Source of the DNA: Ferruginibacter sp050611725
GTDB taxonomy: Bacteria > Bacteroidota > Bacteroidia > Chitinophagales > Chitinophagaceae
Direction: 5' to 3'
Assembly: GCF_050611725.1 (NCBI RefSeq)
Contig: NZ_JBODJB010000001.1
Location: forward strand, 496,001-560,000
DNA length: 64,000 nucleotides
The position numbers were made by a program, and so were the translations under genes. Below are positions 1 through 8,443 of the stretch, piece after piece (the first letter of the stretch is position 1; the number at the start of each line of letters is the position of its first letter). The notes below the pieces were generated by a model, which ran no database searches, was not told the DNA's origin, and saw nothing but the letters and a program-made list of their open reading frames with translations.

Positions 1-277
1 CACTTATTAAACTATCTCCCAAATACTTCATCCCTGCATACAACGAAAATAGTTTTGTATTAGAAGCAGGTATAAAATTTTTTGTAGCATTATACTCATA
101 CCAGTATTCATCAGTCGCCGGTTCGTAAATACTGATACCAATATTACCGGTGCTGATAATAGAGTCTTGTAATAAATTTTTAGCTATTTTTTTAACAGAT
201 TGCGCCGATGCAGGATATGAAAAAATGAAAAGAGAAAATTGAAAAAAGAAAAATACTTTAGAAAACAAGGCTCTCAT
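1..277 (-). CDS. dacB: D-alanyl-D-alanine carboxypeptidase/endopeptidase, PBP4 (DacB) family, N-terminal part only
   Basis: The reading frame opens at an ATG at 277 and runs off the left edge, giving the first 92 residues. It starts with a Sec signal peptide (hydrophobic stretch rich in F, ending PASAQ) and continues into a PBP4/S13-type start: a GNIGISIYEP strand followed by NFIPASNTKLF, which holds the SxxK active-site motif (Ser-Asn-Thr-Lys). Proteins of this family trim or cut peptidoglycan stem peptides in the periplasm. The KTG and SxN motifs lie outside the window. The arginase-like gene ends 33 bases upstream on the same strand. Confidence 0.85.
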   Translation of the reverse strand, partial: MRALFSKVFFFFQFSLFIFSYPASAQSVKKIAKNLLQDSIISTGNIGISIYEPATDEYWYEYNATKNFIPASNTKLFSLYAGMKYLGDSLIS

Positions 278-310
278 AATTTTTATTTTTTCATTATTCG
301 TTTTTAATTC

Positions 311-1438
311 CTACCCCCTCTCCTGTGCCCTCAACCAGCGTTCAGGCATTTCATTATGACTCGCCGTAAGATAATCATTATAGCTGCAGGCAATGAATTT
401 TTGATCGGGCATTTGCATCCACCATCTACCCGATTTTCTGCTTTGCAGGAAAACAGTATCTACTTCTGCAAACACAGTATTGTATTCGTTGAATTGCGTT
501 CTATCTTCTAATTCTGCTTCCTGCTTGCAACGATTTTTACCATCAATGAAATACCATAAAATTTGGGATATCTGCTTTGCGGTAAGATCACTTATATCTG
601 ACCGAGGATTGTACCCATAAATACCAAAGCTGCTCAATGCACTGCTCATCCCTGCATAACGGGATAGCATACATGCTTCCTCGCCTGTAAATCCATTCGG
701 GCTACATTCATTTGCAGGAGCATCGCTGTACTTCACAGCACTAATATCAAAGCTTAATAAATTGGTATTGCGTAGTACCGGCTCAATGCCATCCATATCT
801 TCTTTGGCCATACCAACACGATGACAATCAAACCTTAGTTTGTCCATTGTTTCCAGCATACGTGGGTGAACCAGGTAGCTTTGAAAACCAATATGATTAT
901 AATGCTTCACCCAATTAGGTTCACCAGTGAGCATTTCCAGTAAAAAATTTTCACTGCGTAAAGAGCTTTCACCTTTAAGGTCGATGGTAGCATCAATACA
1001 AGTTGCTTCCACCGTCTTTTGTAACTGTTGATAAGCAAAATATTGACCCAAAGTAATGTCGTGCGACCCACCAAGAATAACTACTGTTTTACCAAGTTTC
1101 AATAACTCTCCAACTACTGTTTTTACTGCTGCGTAACTATCACTTAATGAAGCACCCGGTTTTACATTTCCCAGATCGGCAATCTTTACTTCGGTGTGCC
1201 AGTAATGTAATTGATATAATTGTTTTCTAATGGCATCCGGCGCAGCTGTTCCGGCATGAAATTCTCCACTGCCCCTTGCCTCCCCAACACCTACCAGCAC
1301 TATATCCATTTCCGACACATCAGGCATCGCATCTTCGTAAATAGATATGTGTTTGGCTAATTGTCCGTCGTTATATCCATTATCATCATTGATTCCGCTA
1401 ATGTGTATGGGCAATAAAAAATCGTGTAGGTCGTACAT
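311..1438 (-). CDS. arginase/formimidoylglutamase-fold (ureohydrolase family) protein with altered metal ligands
   Basis: 375 aa. The frame can be extended to 1531, but the ATG at 1438 (MYDLHDFLLP) is preferred because the longer form would overlap the start of pheS and would read through the likely promoter. The ureohydrolase core is visible: VGVGEARGSGE near the N-terminus, APDAIRKQLYQL, GGSHDITLG (matching the GGDHS metal motif), IDATIDL (where DAHxD is expected) and SFDISAVKYSDAP (where SxDxDxxDP is expected), then GFTGEEACMLSRYAG. The His of the second motif is Thr and the second Asp of the third is Ser, so a normal dimanganese centre is doubtful. The family is widespread in Bacteroidota and often named formimidoylglutamase; its real substrate is unknown to me. 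Divergent from pheS. Confidence 0.75.
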   Translation of the reverse strand: MYDLHDFLLPIHISGINDDNGYNDGQLAKHISIYEDAMPDVSEMDIVLVGVGEARGSGEFHAGTAAPDAIRKQLYQLHYWHTEVKIADLGNVKPGASLSDSYAAVKTVVGELLKLGKTVVILGGSHDITLGQYFAYQQLQKTVEATCIDATIDLKGESSLRSENFLLEMLTGEPNWVKHYNHIGFQSYLVHPRMLETMDKLRFDCHRVGMAKEDMDGIEPVLRNTNLLSFDISAVKYSDAPANECSPNGFTGEEACMLSRYAGMSSALSSFGIYGYNPRSDISDLTAKQISQILWYFIDGKNRCKQEAELEDRTQFNEYNTVFAEVDTVFLQSRKSGRWWMQMPDQKFIACSYNDYLTASHNEMPERWLRAQERG

Positions 1439-1456
1439 CCGTGGGTTAATTTGCAG

Positions 1457-1464
1457 CAAACTTA
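1457..1464 (-). promoter_or_regulatory. candidate Bacteroidota -7 box (TAAGTTTG) for the arginase-like gene
   Basis: TAAGTTTG fits the Bacteroidota consensus TAnnTTTG and lies 18 bases before the ATG at 1438, predicting a short leader. No TTG -33 element sits at the usual distance. It supports choosing the downstream start. Confidence 0.4.
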
Positions 1465-1510
1465 GCAAATTGTATTGATTGATGTTAATCGACAACAATA
1501 AACATTTCCG

Positions 1511-1518
1511 TATTTTTG
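1511..1518 (+). promoter_or_regulatory. candidate -7 box (TATTTTTG) for pheS, leaderless spacing
   Basis: TATTTTTG fits TAnnTTTG and is only 4 bases (CCGC) from the pheS ATG, so transcription would begin at or within a few bases of the start codon. The same box-to-ATG distance occurs before the TolC gene and the membrane protein at 38793. Confidence 0.4.
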
Positions 1519-1522
1519 CCGC

Positions 1523-2554
1523 ATGGAACAATTGTTACAACAGATAGAAAAATATAAGTCGGAGATCAAAGACTTTGTGGCACAGAAATCAGAAGAAGTA
1601 GAGACCTTCAGAATAAAATATTTAGGCACAAAAGGATTGGTAAAAGAGGTAATGGGAGAAATGAAAAATGTGGCCGCAGAAAAGAAAAGAGAATTTGGTC
1701 AATTACTCAATGAATTCAAATTATTTGCAGAAGCAAAGTACGAGGAGTTAAAGCAGACGACAGAAAATGGACAACAAACAACAGACAACTCAATAGACCT
1801 TTCATTACCTGCAGACCCACTTCCACTTGGTAGCAGGCATCCCATAAGTTTGGTAAGAAATCAAATGGTTTCTATTTTTCAACGACTTGGGTTTTCTGTA
1901 GCCGAAGGCCCGGAAATTGAAGATGACTGGCATAATTTCACCGCATTGAACTTACCGGAAAATCATCCTGCCCGTGATATGCAGGATACATTCTATATTT
2001 CTCAAAACCCCGACTGGTTGCTGCGTACACACACCAGCAGTGTACAGGTACGTGAAATGGAGAAAGGCAAATTACCCATCAGGATCATTTGCCCCGGACG
2101 TGTTTATAGAAATGAAACGATCAGTGCAAGAGCACATTGTTTTTTTCACCAGGTAGAGGGATTATATATAGCAGAAAATGTTTCATTCGCCGATTTGAAA
2201 CAGACCCTGTATTTTTTCGTACAAGAAATGTTTGGTAAAGATGTGAAAGTGCGTTTTCGCCCCAGTTATTTTCCTTTTACAGAACCCAGTGCTGAAATGG
2301 ACATCAGTTGTTTAATATGCGGCGGTAGCGGATGCAGTGTTTGTAAAAAAACAGGTTGGGTAGAAATTTTAGGTTGTGGTATGGTACATCCTAATCTATT
2401 AGAAAACTGTGGTATTGACAGCACAAAATATACCGGCTTCGCATTTGGCATGGGGGTAGAAAGAATTACCATGCTTAAATACCAGATCAAAGATCTTCGA
2501 CTTTTTAGCGAAAACGATGTAAGATTTTTGAAACAATTTACCGCTGCAACCTGA
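1523..2554 (+). CDS. pheS: phenylalanine--tRNA ligase alpha subunit
   Basis: 343 aa, full length for PheS. It forms the catalytic half of the (alpha-beta)2 enzyme that charges tRNA-Phe in the cytoplasm. The N-terminal coiled coil (about 1-90) contains KYLGTKGLVKEVM. The class II core contains HPISLVRNQMV, GFSVAEGPEIEDDWHNF, NLPENHPARDMQDTFY, RVYRNETISARAHCFFHQVEGLYI (motif 2 region), RPSYFPFTEPSAEMDI, and the motif 3 GFAFGMGVERITML. pheT is not nearby. Between the coiled coil and the core there is an unusual Q/T/N-rich run (about residues 78-89) that looks like an in-frame low-complexity insertion. A strong terminator follows. Confidence 0.96.
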   Translation: MEQLLQQIEKYKSEIKDFVAQKSEEVETFRIKYLGTKGLVKEVMGEMKNVAAEKKREFGQLLNEFKLFAEAKYEELKQTTENGQQTTDNSIDLSLPADPLPLGSRHPISLVRNQMVSIFQRLGFSVAEGPEIEDDWHNFTALNLPENHPARDMQDTFYISQNPDWLLRTHTSSVQVREMEKGKLPIRIICPGRVYRNETISARAHCFFHQVEGLYIAENVSFADLKQTLYFFVQEMFGKDVKVRFRPSYFPFTEPSAEMDISCLICGGSGCSVCKKTGWVEILGCGMVHPNLLENCGIDSTKYTGFAFGMGVERITMLKYQIKDLRLFSENDVRFLKQFTAAT

Positions 2555-2599
2555 CGCTGTTTTAAGGTATAAACAGCTCCCTTAAATAAAGAATTATTG

Positions 2600-2632
2600 T
2601 GCCGCAAAAGTTCGATTTTGCGGCATTTTTTT
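2600..2632 (+). terminator. Rho-independent terminator after pheS
   Basis: A perfect 10-bp stem (TGCCGCAAAA / TTTTGCGGCA, 2600-2609 with 2616-2625) with a 6-base loop is followed at once by seven T. It lies 46 bases after the pheS stop. Confidence 0.9.
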
Positions 2633-2944
2633 GTCCAAAAAAGTACGCAAAGTAACTCATATAAACATATTTATTAAATTGATTTTAAATTTAATACGAA
2701 TTAAACTAAAAAAAATATCAAAAAATGTGTATTTTATACATATTAAATTCAATTTTCCCATTATTTTTGTCTCCCACTACCCATTAAAACGATTGCTTTT
2801 ATCCTCAAGAAATTACCGATCGGTATACTCAAAGAATCAAGTACCACATTTGTTTTCGTAAAAAATTGATAACTAACGGAAATGAATAGCTGATATTGTT
2901 TTTATGCCGAGTTGAATTTGTAAAACGATAAACTATACATATAT
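2633..2944. other. intergenic region, very AT-rich, no gene seen
   Basis: About 310 bases between the pheS terminator and the large surface protein. A 76-codon open frame (2631-2861) begins inside the terminator tail, is made mostly of K, I, L, N and F and has no recognisable family, so I treat it as chance. I see no convincing TAnnTTTG box, but the promoter of the adhesin gene should lie here. Confidence 0.5.
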
Positions 2945-5900
2945 ATGAAAAGAGTACTACATACTGTAGATAATACCGATGGGAAAACTATCGGTACTAT
3001 AACTGACAAAATGCAAATTTCCTTTTTGCATTCATTCAAACTAATACTTTCAGTTTGCCTTCTATTCTTTACACAATCTGTGTTAAGCCAGGTCACATAC
3101 GACTTGGGCGGAAATTTAAGTTATTATACAATTCGCACTTTCGGTAGTGCTGGAGCATTTCAAAATGCCGGCAATACAGAACTGGGAATGTACGCCAATG
3201 GGGGCAGTGCTCCTAAACAGGTAGTTGCATTTCGTACATTAAAAACAGCTGGAGACAATACCGGTTCTACCCGAGCTTTACAGGTTGGAGATGTTTTCAC
3301 CGTTACTGTAAGTGCAACTGCAGCTATTGGAGAAATAGGGTTTTCATTAAACTCAAGCGGTTGGGGCAGTACAACTTGGGCTGATCGATATAGTAACAGT
3401 CGTCTTTATATTCAGGAAGATGGAACTACAGGTTCATGGTATGTTAATAGTAGTAGCGGCAATAACTCTTTGGGCTATAATGTAAGTACAACAAGAAGAG
3501 ATTATATGTTTAAAGTTTATATTACTTCTGAAACAACCTGTGATGTAGAGTATTATGTAAACGGAGCTTTTTTTAGCAGATTATTTAATCTAACAATGAA
3601 TGGCACGGCAGGAACTAATATTGATGGATTTGCTTTATACTTTCGAGATGATTATAATGGATCCAGCAATCAAAATATTTATTGGAAACAAACCACAACG
3701 GTGGCAGCCGGTGGTTCTGTAAATCTGGGTTATTACTTAACTTCACCCAATACTTATACTCCCGGTATCGTTAAAAACGGGTTAGCTGCAAACAGCACTT
3801 CAACTTCATCAACCAATAATGTAAACGTTGGTGGTGACGCCGGTTCAACAGTGTACTTAAGTAACACTAACACTTACACAGGAACCACAACAGTTAATAC
3901 CAATGCACGAGCAGAACTAAGGAACACTAGCGGTTTTGGCAGCACTTCAGGAGTAACTGTACAAAGCGGTGCCGCTCTTAATCTTTATTTTCCAAGCGGA
4001 AACAATACTTTCAGTACCTATTCTACTACAATCAACGGGTCAGGCTCCAGTGGCGTCAATGGTGCATTGAGAAGCACTGGAGGAAATAACACATGGCCAG
4101 GGGCTGTTACTCTAGGATCTTCATCAAGAATTAATGCAGATGCAACAGGTGCTGCAGGTTCGTTAACCTTATCCGGAACTGTCACATTAGGCGCTAATGC
4201 ACTTACTGTTGGTGGTGCAACTTCTGCGGTAAATATTTCAGGAAAAATAACAGGCTCAGGTGGAAGTCTTATCAAAGATGGAGATAATACCTTAACGCTA
4301 TCTAATACAGCAAACGATTATACCGGTAACACTTTCTTAAATGCCGGTACACTTTCTATTGCTAACAATCTTTCTTTAGGAACTGGTAGTTTAACTATCG
4401 GAAACAGTACCACATCCGGCACTTTTGCTGTCACCGGTACTACAAGCAGAAGCCAGGGCATTATAGTAAATAACGCTTCTTCTGCTGCAGTGATTGATGT
4501 AGCATCGGGACAAAACTTCACACTGACAGGTGTGCTTTCTCAAAATGGTGGTAGTGACCCGGCGACAAAGATCGGAAAAGCAGGAGCAGGAACATTAACA
4601 CTTTCAGGAACTGCTACCTATCAAGGAAGAATGAAGTTAGGTAATGGAACGGTTATCATAGATAATAATACTGCACTTACTACTAACAATTCTACAAGTA
4701 ACAGAGGATTAGATCTGGGTTTAAGTGTAGATAATGTTGTTCAGGCAAACAATGTTGCATTATTAGCAAACAATGGATTCAATTTTGCTCCATCAATATA
4801 TGTAGCTGCAAATACAAGTGGAGCTACTCGTACTATTGGTTTAAATGGAACAGGAGCAGCAACATTCAGCAATGAAATCTATCCGGATGGAGATATAATC
4901 GCTACCGGGGGTTCGGGCACAGTTACTTTCAGTGGTAATATTGTAAACCCGGCAGGAGGTAAAGGAATAATTGTAAGTGGAGGGACTGTAATTCTTTCCG
5001 GAACCAATACTTATACAGGCGCTACAACTGTAAATACAGGCACACTAAGGTTGACCGGCTCATTAGCATCCGGATCGGCTGTTAGTGTTGCAAGCGGAGC
5101 AACCCTAACAGGTACCGGTACTGCCGCAGGTACAGTTGCTGTAAGCGGTACTATTAGTCCTAACACTTCAGGCACTTATGGTACATTAAGCACAGGTGCA
5201 ATGACCTGGAATAATGGCGGACAATATATTGTTGACATTTCAAAAATTCCATCTTCCGGAACCGCAGGAACTGATTGGGATAAATTAACAATAAGCGGAA
5301 CATTAACTACACCAGGATCGGGCAACTTTACTGTTACATTAAATGGAACCATCGCAAGTTTTTCAAATGCTACTCCTTATACATGGAGTATAGGAACATA
5401 TACCGGTAGTGCTCCATCTACAGCATTTGTTTCTGTTAACACAACCGGATTAACCAATGGATTAAACGGCGGTTCTTTTTCTATTAATTTTACTGGTAAC
5501 AATATCAATCTTGTATTTACTCCCTTAAATTACACCTTAACTTATAATGCCGGAGCTAACGGTTCTATTTCAGGAACAACACCACAAACTGTAAACAATG
5601 GAGCAAATGGCTCTACTGTTACTGCTGTTCCTAACACGGGCTATCATTTCACTTCATGGAGTGATGGCGTACTTACAGCAGCAAGAACGGATAACAATAT
5701 CACTGCCAACCTAACGGTTACGGCTAGCTTTGCAATCAATACGTACACATTAACTTATACTGCAGGCGCTAATGGTTCTATCACAGGCACATCCCCACAA
5801 ACTGTCAATCATGGTGCTAATGGTTCTGCGGTTACTGCTGTTCCGGATGCTAATTATCACTTTGTTGATTGGAGCGATGCATCAACAGCTAACCCAAGAA

Positions 5901-7999
5901 CAGACAATAACGTTACAGCAAATATCAGTGTTACAGCAAATTTTGCATTGAACTGCGGCATTTGGACCGGCGCTGCTAACGACGGTGATTATAACAACGC
6001 AGCCAACTGGTCTTGCGGTGTTCCTGCCACTTCTGCATCAGTAACACTAGGTAATGGAACGGGTAATGTTATTTTAAATTCAGATTGGGATGTTACCGGA
6101 TCATTGGATTTTACAAATACAACCGATACATTTTTTATTGCTCCGGGAGTAGAATTAAAAGCAACCGGTGGTTCAATAAATTTCCATGACAAACCGGTAG
6201 TAATTCAGTCTTCTGAAAATGGTACAGGATCTATTGGTGAGATCAGTGGTGGCGGCAGCCTATTGGGAGCAACCAATGTAACTGTTGAAAGATACACTGC
6301 ACAAAATGCTTACAGAGGATGGAGAATGTTGGCTGTACCTACACAAACTTCTCAATCAGTATTTGCATCATGGCAGGAAAGTGGAGTGAATAATAATGGC
6401 TACGGTACTTTGGTAACTAGCCCAAGTGGTGCAGCTGGCTACGATGCAACTACACCGAGCTGGTCATTATTAAGCTATGTACCGGGATCAACACCGGCTT
6501 GGTCAGGAGCTACTGCAGCTACTACCGGTTTGCCAATTTTAAATAACGACAGAGCTTGGATGATCTATATCAGAGGGGATAGAACCGTAGGCGTTTCTGC
6601 AACTGATATTGTTACCAACTCTCCGGCTAAATTAAGAACCACCGGTCCATTGTTCCAGGGAGATCAGTTCATCGATCTTGTAGATGGATTTAACTTAGTA
6701 GGTAATCCGTTTGCATCTGAAATTGATTTCGATAATATCGAAGTAGTATCAGGTAGCATAGATAATACACTTCAATTGTGGGATCCAACCATTGAAGGTT
6801 TGTATAAATTGGGTTCATTTGTTTACTTCAACGGCGGTATCCGCAACGGTGCTCCAATTGGTAGTTACGGTGCATTCAATACCAAGATACAATCAGGTAT
6901 GGCGTTCATCGTAAAATCAAATGGTGCTTCACAAATTCGTATTGGTGAAGACGCTAAGTCGAATGGTGCTAATGTTAACGGTACAGGATTCAGACCACAA
7001 GGAGGAACAAGTGTATTTGTAACAAGTCTTTCTCCAATTGTAAACAACAATCCTGTTTATGCTGATGGTGTAACTGCAGCATACAGCAGTAATTTCAATA
7101 GCGATATCGATGCAAACGATGCTGTTAAAACAAGCAACTTCGGCGAAAGCATTGGTATGTTGAGAAACACTAAATTGTTAGCAATAGAAAGAAGACAAGC
7201 TATTACAGATAAAGATTCTATCTTCTATAAATTGTCCGGTTTAAAAACAGCTAAATATCGTTTAGCGTTTGCTCCAACATCAATGGATGCTTTAGGTCTT
7301 ACAGCATTCTTGGAAGATAAATATTTATCAACCAGCAAAGCAATTGATCTGAGCACAACCACTTATGTTGATTTTGATGCGGTATCTAACAACACTGCAA
7401 CTTTTGCAGACAGGTTCAGAATTGTGTTCAAAGCAGCAGGTACAACTCCTGTAACGATCACCAATTTGAATGCAACGCAAAAAAATACAGCAATGCAGGT
7501 AGATTGGAAAGTTCCGGTTGAAAACGGAGTTAAACAATACGAAGTAGAGCGTTCTTCAAATGGTATCAACTTCACTAAAGTGGGTATAGTGCCTGCAACA
7601 ACCAACAATGGAGGTTCGGCAGTGTACAGCTTTATGGATGTTGCACCGGTTGCAGGAACGAATTACTATCGCATTAAAACGATAGATATTTCAGGTGCTG
7701 TAAGATTCACTTACATTGTTAAAGTAAATTACGGTCAGTCAGCTCCAAGCATTACGTTGAATTCAACTTTTATCAATGATGGTAGATTCAGCTTGAGTTT
7801 AACCAATCAGGAACGAGGCAGATATAATATAAGGGTGTTAAATACTGTAGGACAGGAAGTGCTGAAAACCAGCTTTGAACATCCAGGTGGAAATAGTACA
7901 CAAACCATCAATTTGCCGGGTTCCGTTAAAGGTATTTATCATTTAGAGGTCATAAAACCAAACAGAATTTCGGAAATTAAAAAAATTGTCGTAAATTAG
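2945..7999 (+). CDS. giant T9SS-secreted adhesin with autotransporter-type strand repeats and two InlB B-like repeats
   Basis: 1684 aa. The hydrophobic signal peptide starts about residue 23 (MQISFLHSFKL...VLSQ), so the ATG at 3011 is an alternative and perhaps better start. Order: lectin-like beta domain (about 30-250), then a long G/S/T/N-rich beta-helix region with passenger-type repeats such as LSGTNTYTGATTVNTGTLRL (about 300-760), then two tandem divergent InlB B-like repeats (about 865-1000, each GANGSI.GT.PQTVN.GANGS.VTAVP..YHF..WSD), a second beta region, a fibronectin-like segment (about 1510-1600) and a T9SS type A C-terminal sorting domain (about 1610-1684, ending KGIYHLEVIKPNRISEIKKIVVN). 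It is exported across the outer membrane and anchored or released at the surface. The small gene at 8046 follows by 46 bases. Confidence 0.88.
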   Translation: MKRVLHTVDNTDGKTIGTITDKMQISFLHSFKLILSVCLLFFTQSVLSQVTYDLGGNLSYYTIRTFGSAGAFQNAGNTELGMYANGGSAPKQVVAFRTLKTAGDNTGSTRALQVGDVFTVTVSATAAIGEIGFSLNSSGWGSTTWADRYSNSRLYIQEDGTTGSWYVNSSSGNNSLGYNVSTTRRDYMFKVYITSETTCDVEYYVNGAFFSRLFNLTMNGTAGTNIDGFALYFRDDYNGSSNQNIYWKQTTTVAAGGSVNLGYYLTSPNTYTPGIVKNGLAANSTSTSSTNNVNVGGDAGSTVYLSNTNTYTGTTTVNTNARAELRNTSGFGSTSGVTVQSGAALNLYFPSGNNTFSTYSTTINGSGSSGVNGALRSTGGNNTWPGAVTLGSSSRINADATGAAGSLTLSGTVTLGANALTVGGATSAVNISGKITGSGGSLIKDGDNTLTLSNTANDYTGNTFLNAGTLSIANNLSLGTGSLTIGNSTTSGTFAVTGTTSRSQGIIVNNASSAAVIDVASGQNFTLTGVLSQNGGSDPATKIGKAGAGTLTLSGTATYQGRMKLGNGTVIIDNNTALTTNNSTSNRGLDLGLSVDNVVQANNVALLANNGFNFAPSIYVAANTSGATRTIGLNGTGAATFSNEIYPDGDIIATGGSGTVTFSGNIVNPAGGKGIIVSGGTVILSGTNTYTGATTVNTGTLRLTGSLASGSAVSVASGATLTGTGTAAGTVAVSGTISPNTSGTYGTLSTGAMTWNNGGQYIVDISKIPSSGTAGTDWDKLTISGTLTTPGSGNFTVTLNGTIASFSNATPYTWSIGTYTGSAPSTAFVSVNTTGLTNGLNGGSFSINFTGNNINLVFTPLNYTLTYNAGANGSISGTTPQTVNNGANGSTVTAVPNTGYHFTSWSDGVLTAARTDNNITANLTVTASFAINTYTLTYTAGANGSITGTSPQTVNHGANGSAVTAVPDANYHFVDWSDASTANPRTDNNVTANISVTANFALNCGIWTGAANDGDYNNAANWSCGVPATSASVTLGNGTGNVILNSDWDVTGSLDFTNTTDTFFIAPGVELKATGGSINFHDKPVVIQSSENGTGSIGEISGGGSLLGATNVTVERYTAQNAYRGWRMLAVPTQTSQSVFASWQESGVNNNGYGTLVTSPSGAAGYDATTPSWSLLSYVPGSTPAWSGATAATTGLPILNNDRAWMIYIRGDRTVGVSATDIVTNSPAKLRTTGPLFQGDQFIDLVDGFNLVGNPFASEIDFDNIEVVSGSIDNTLQLWDPTIEGLYKLGSFVYFNGGIRNGAPIGSYGAFNTKIQSGMAFIVKSNGASQIRIGEDAKSNGANVNGTGFRPQGGTSVFVTSLSPIVNNNPVYADGVTAAYSSNFNSDIDANDAVKTSNFGESIGMLRNTKLLAIERRQAITDKDSIFYKLSGLKTAKYRLAFAPTSMDALGLTAFLEDKYLSTSKAIDLSTTTYVDFDAVSNNTATFADRFRIVFKAAGTTPVTITNLNATQKNTAMQVDWKVPVENGVKQYEVERSSNGINFTKVGIVPATTNNGGSAVYSFMDVAPVAGTNYYRIKTIDISGAVRFTYIVKVNYGQSAPSITLNSTFINDGRFSLSLTNQERGRYNIRVLNTVGQEVLKTSFEHPGGNSTQTINLPGSVKGIYHLEVIKPNRISEIKKIVVN

Positions 8000-8045
8000 C
8001 ACCTAATTATATTAGGGTAAACTATAATCTAATAAAATTTTTACA

Positions 8046-8303
8046 ATGAAATTGCAATTAAAGTCAGCGGTATTGGTAGCAAAAAAGCGGGTAATTCCTG
8101 TATTCGTAGCCTTATGTTTGTTTGTACTTCCTAGTATAGTTTTTGGCCAAAATCCAGGTGATAACCCTGATGCTGAACCACAAGCCGTACCCTTAGATCC
8201 AAAAATGACAGTCATTTTAATTGGAATGGGAGTTATGTTGGCCATGAGGATCATCAAAAAAAGAGTTGCCTCATTAAAGCCGCAAGCTGTAACAGTTAAG
8301 TAA
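8046..8303 (+). CDS. small secreted/membrane protein with a PID-CTERM-like tail
   Basis: 85 aa. An N-terminal signal peptide (VIPVFVALCLFVLPSIVFGQ) is followed by a short D/P-rich linker (NPGDNPDAEPQ), the motif AVPLDPKM, one transmembrane helix (TVILIGMGVMLAMRII) and a basic end (KKRVASLK). This three-part tail resembles the short PID-CTERM type C-terminal signals of Bacteroidota (P-[IL]-D, helix, basic residues), although the usual GG after P-[IL]-D is missing. It lies 46 bases after the adhesin and before a strong terminator, so the two genes are probably co-transcribed. Its function is unknown. Confidence 0.7.
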   Translation: MKLQLKSAVLVAKKRVIPVFVALCLFVLPSIVFGQNPGDNPDAEPQAVPLDPKMTVILIGMGVMLAMRIIKKRVASLKPQAVTVK

Positions 8304-8323
8304 TAAGTATTTACAATAATATC

Positions 8324-8353
8324 AAGCACTTCCCTAAAAGGAAGTGCTTTTTT
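8324..8353 (+). terminator. Rho-independent terminator after the adhesin/small protein pair
   Basis: A perfect 10-bp stem (AAGCACTTCC / GGAAGTGCTT, 8324-8333 with 8340-8349), a 6-base loop and a T run. Confidence 0.9.
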
Positions 8354-8431
8354 GCTTATTGAACTCAGCCAATAAGAGCAGATTAAATGCCGTTTATCAA
8401 AGAGATATTAGATTGATAATGACTGATAGTT

Positions 8432-8439
8432 TATTTTTG
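8432..8439 (+). promoter_or_regulatory. candidate -7 box (TATTTTTG) for the TolC gene, leaderless spacing
   Basis: TATTTTTG matches TAnnTTTG, 4 bases (TTAC) before the ATG at 8444. It is the same sequence and the same spacing as in front of pheS. Confidence 0.4.
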
Positions 8440-8443
8440 TTAC

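Noticed and set aside
2631..2861. 76-codon plus-strand open frame after pheS
   Set aside because: It starts in the terminator tail, is composed mostly of K/I/L/N/F from AT-rich DNA and matches nothing I recognise.
7328..7608. two overlapping minus-strand frames in the adhesin gene
   Set aside because: Antisense shadows over the C-terminal part of the adhesin.
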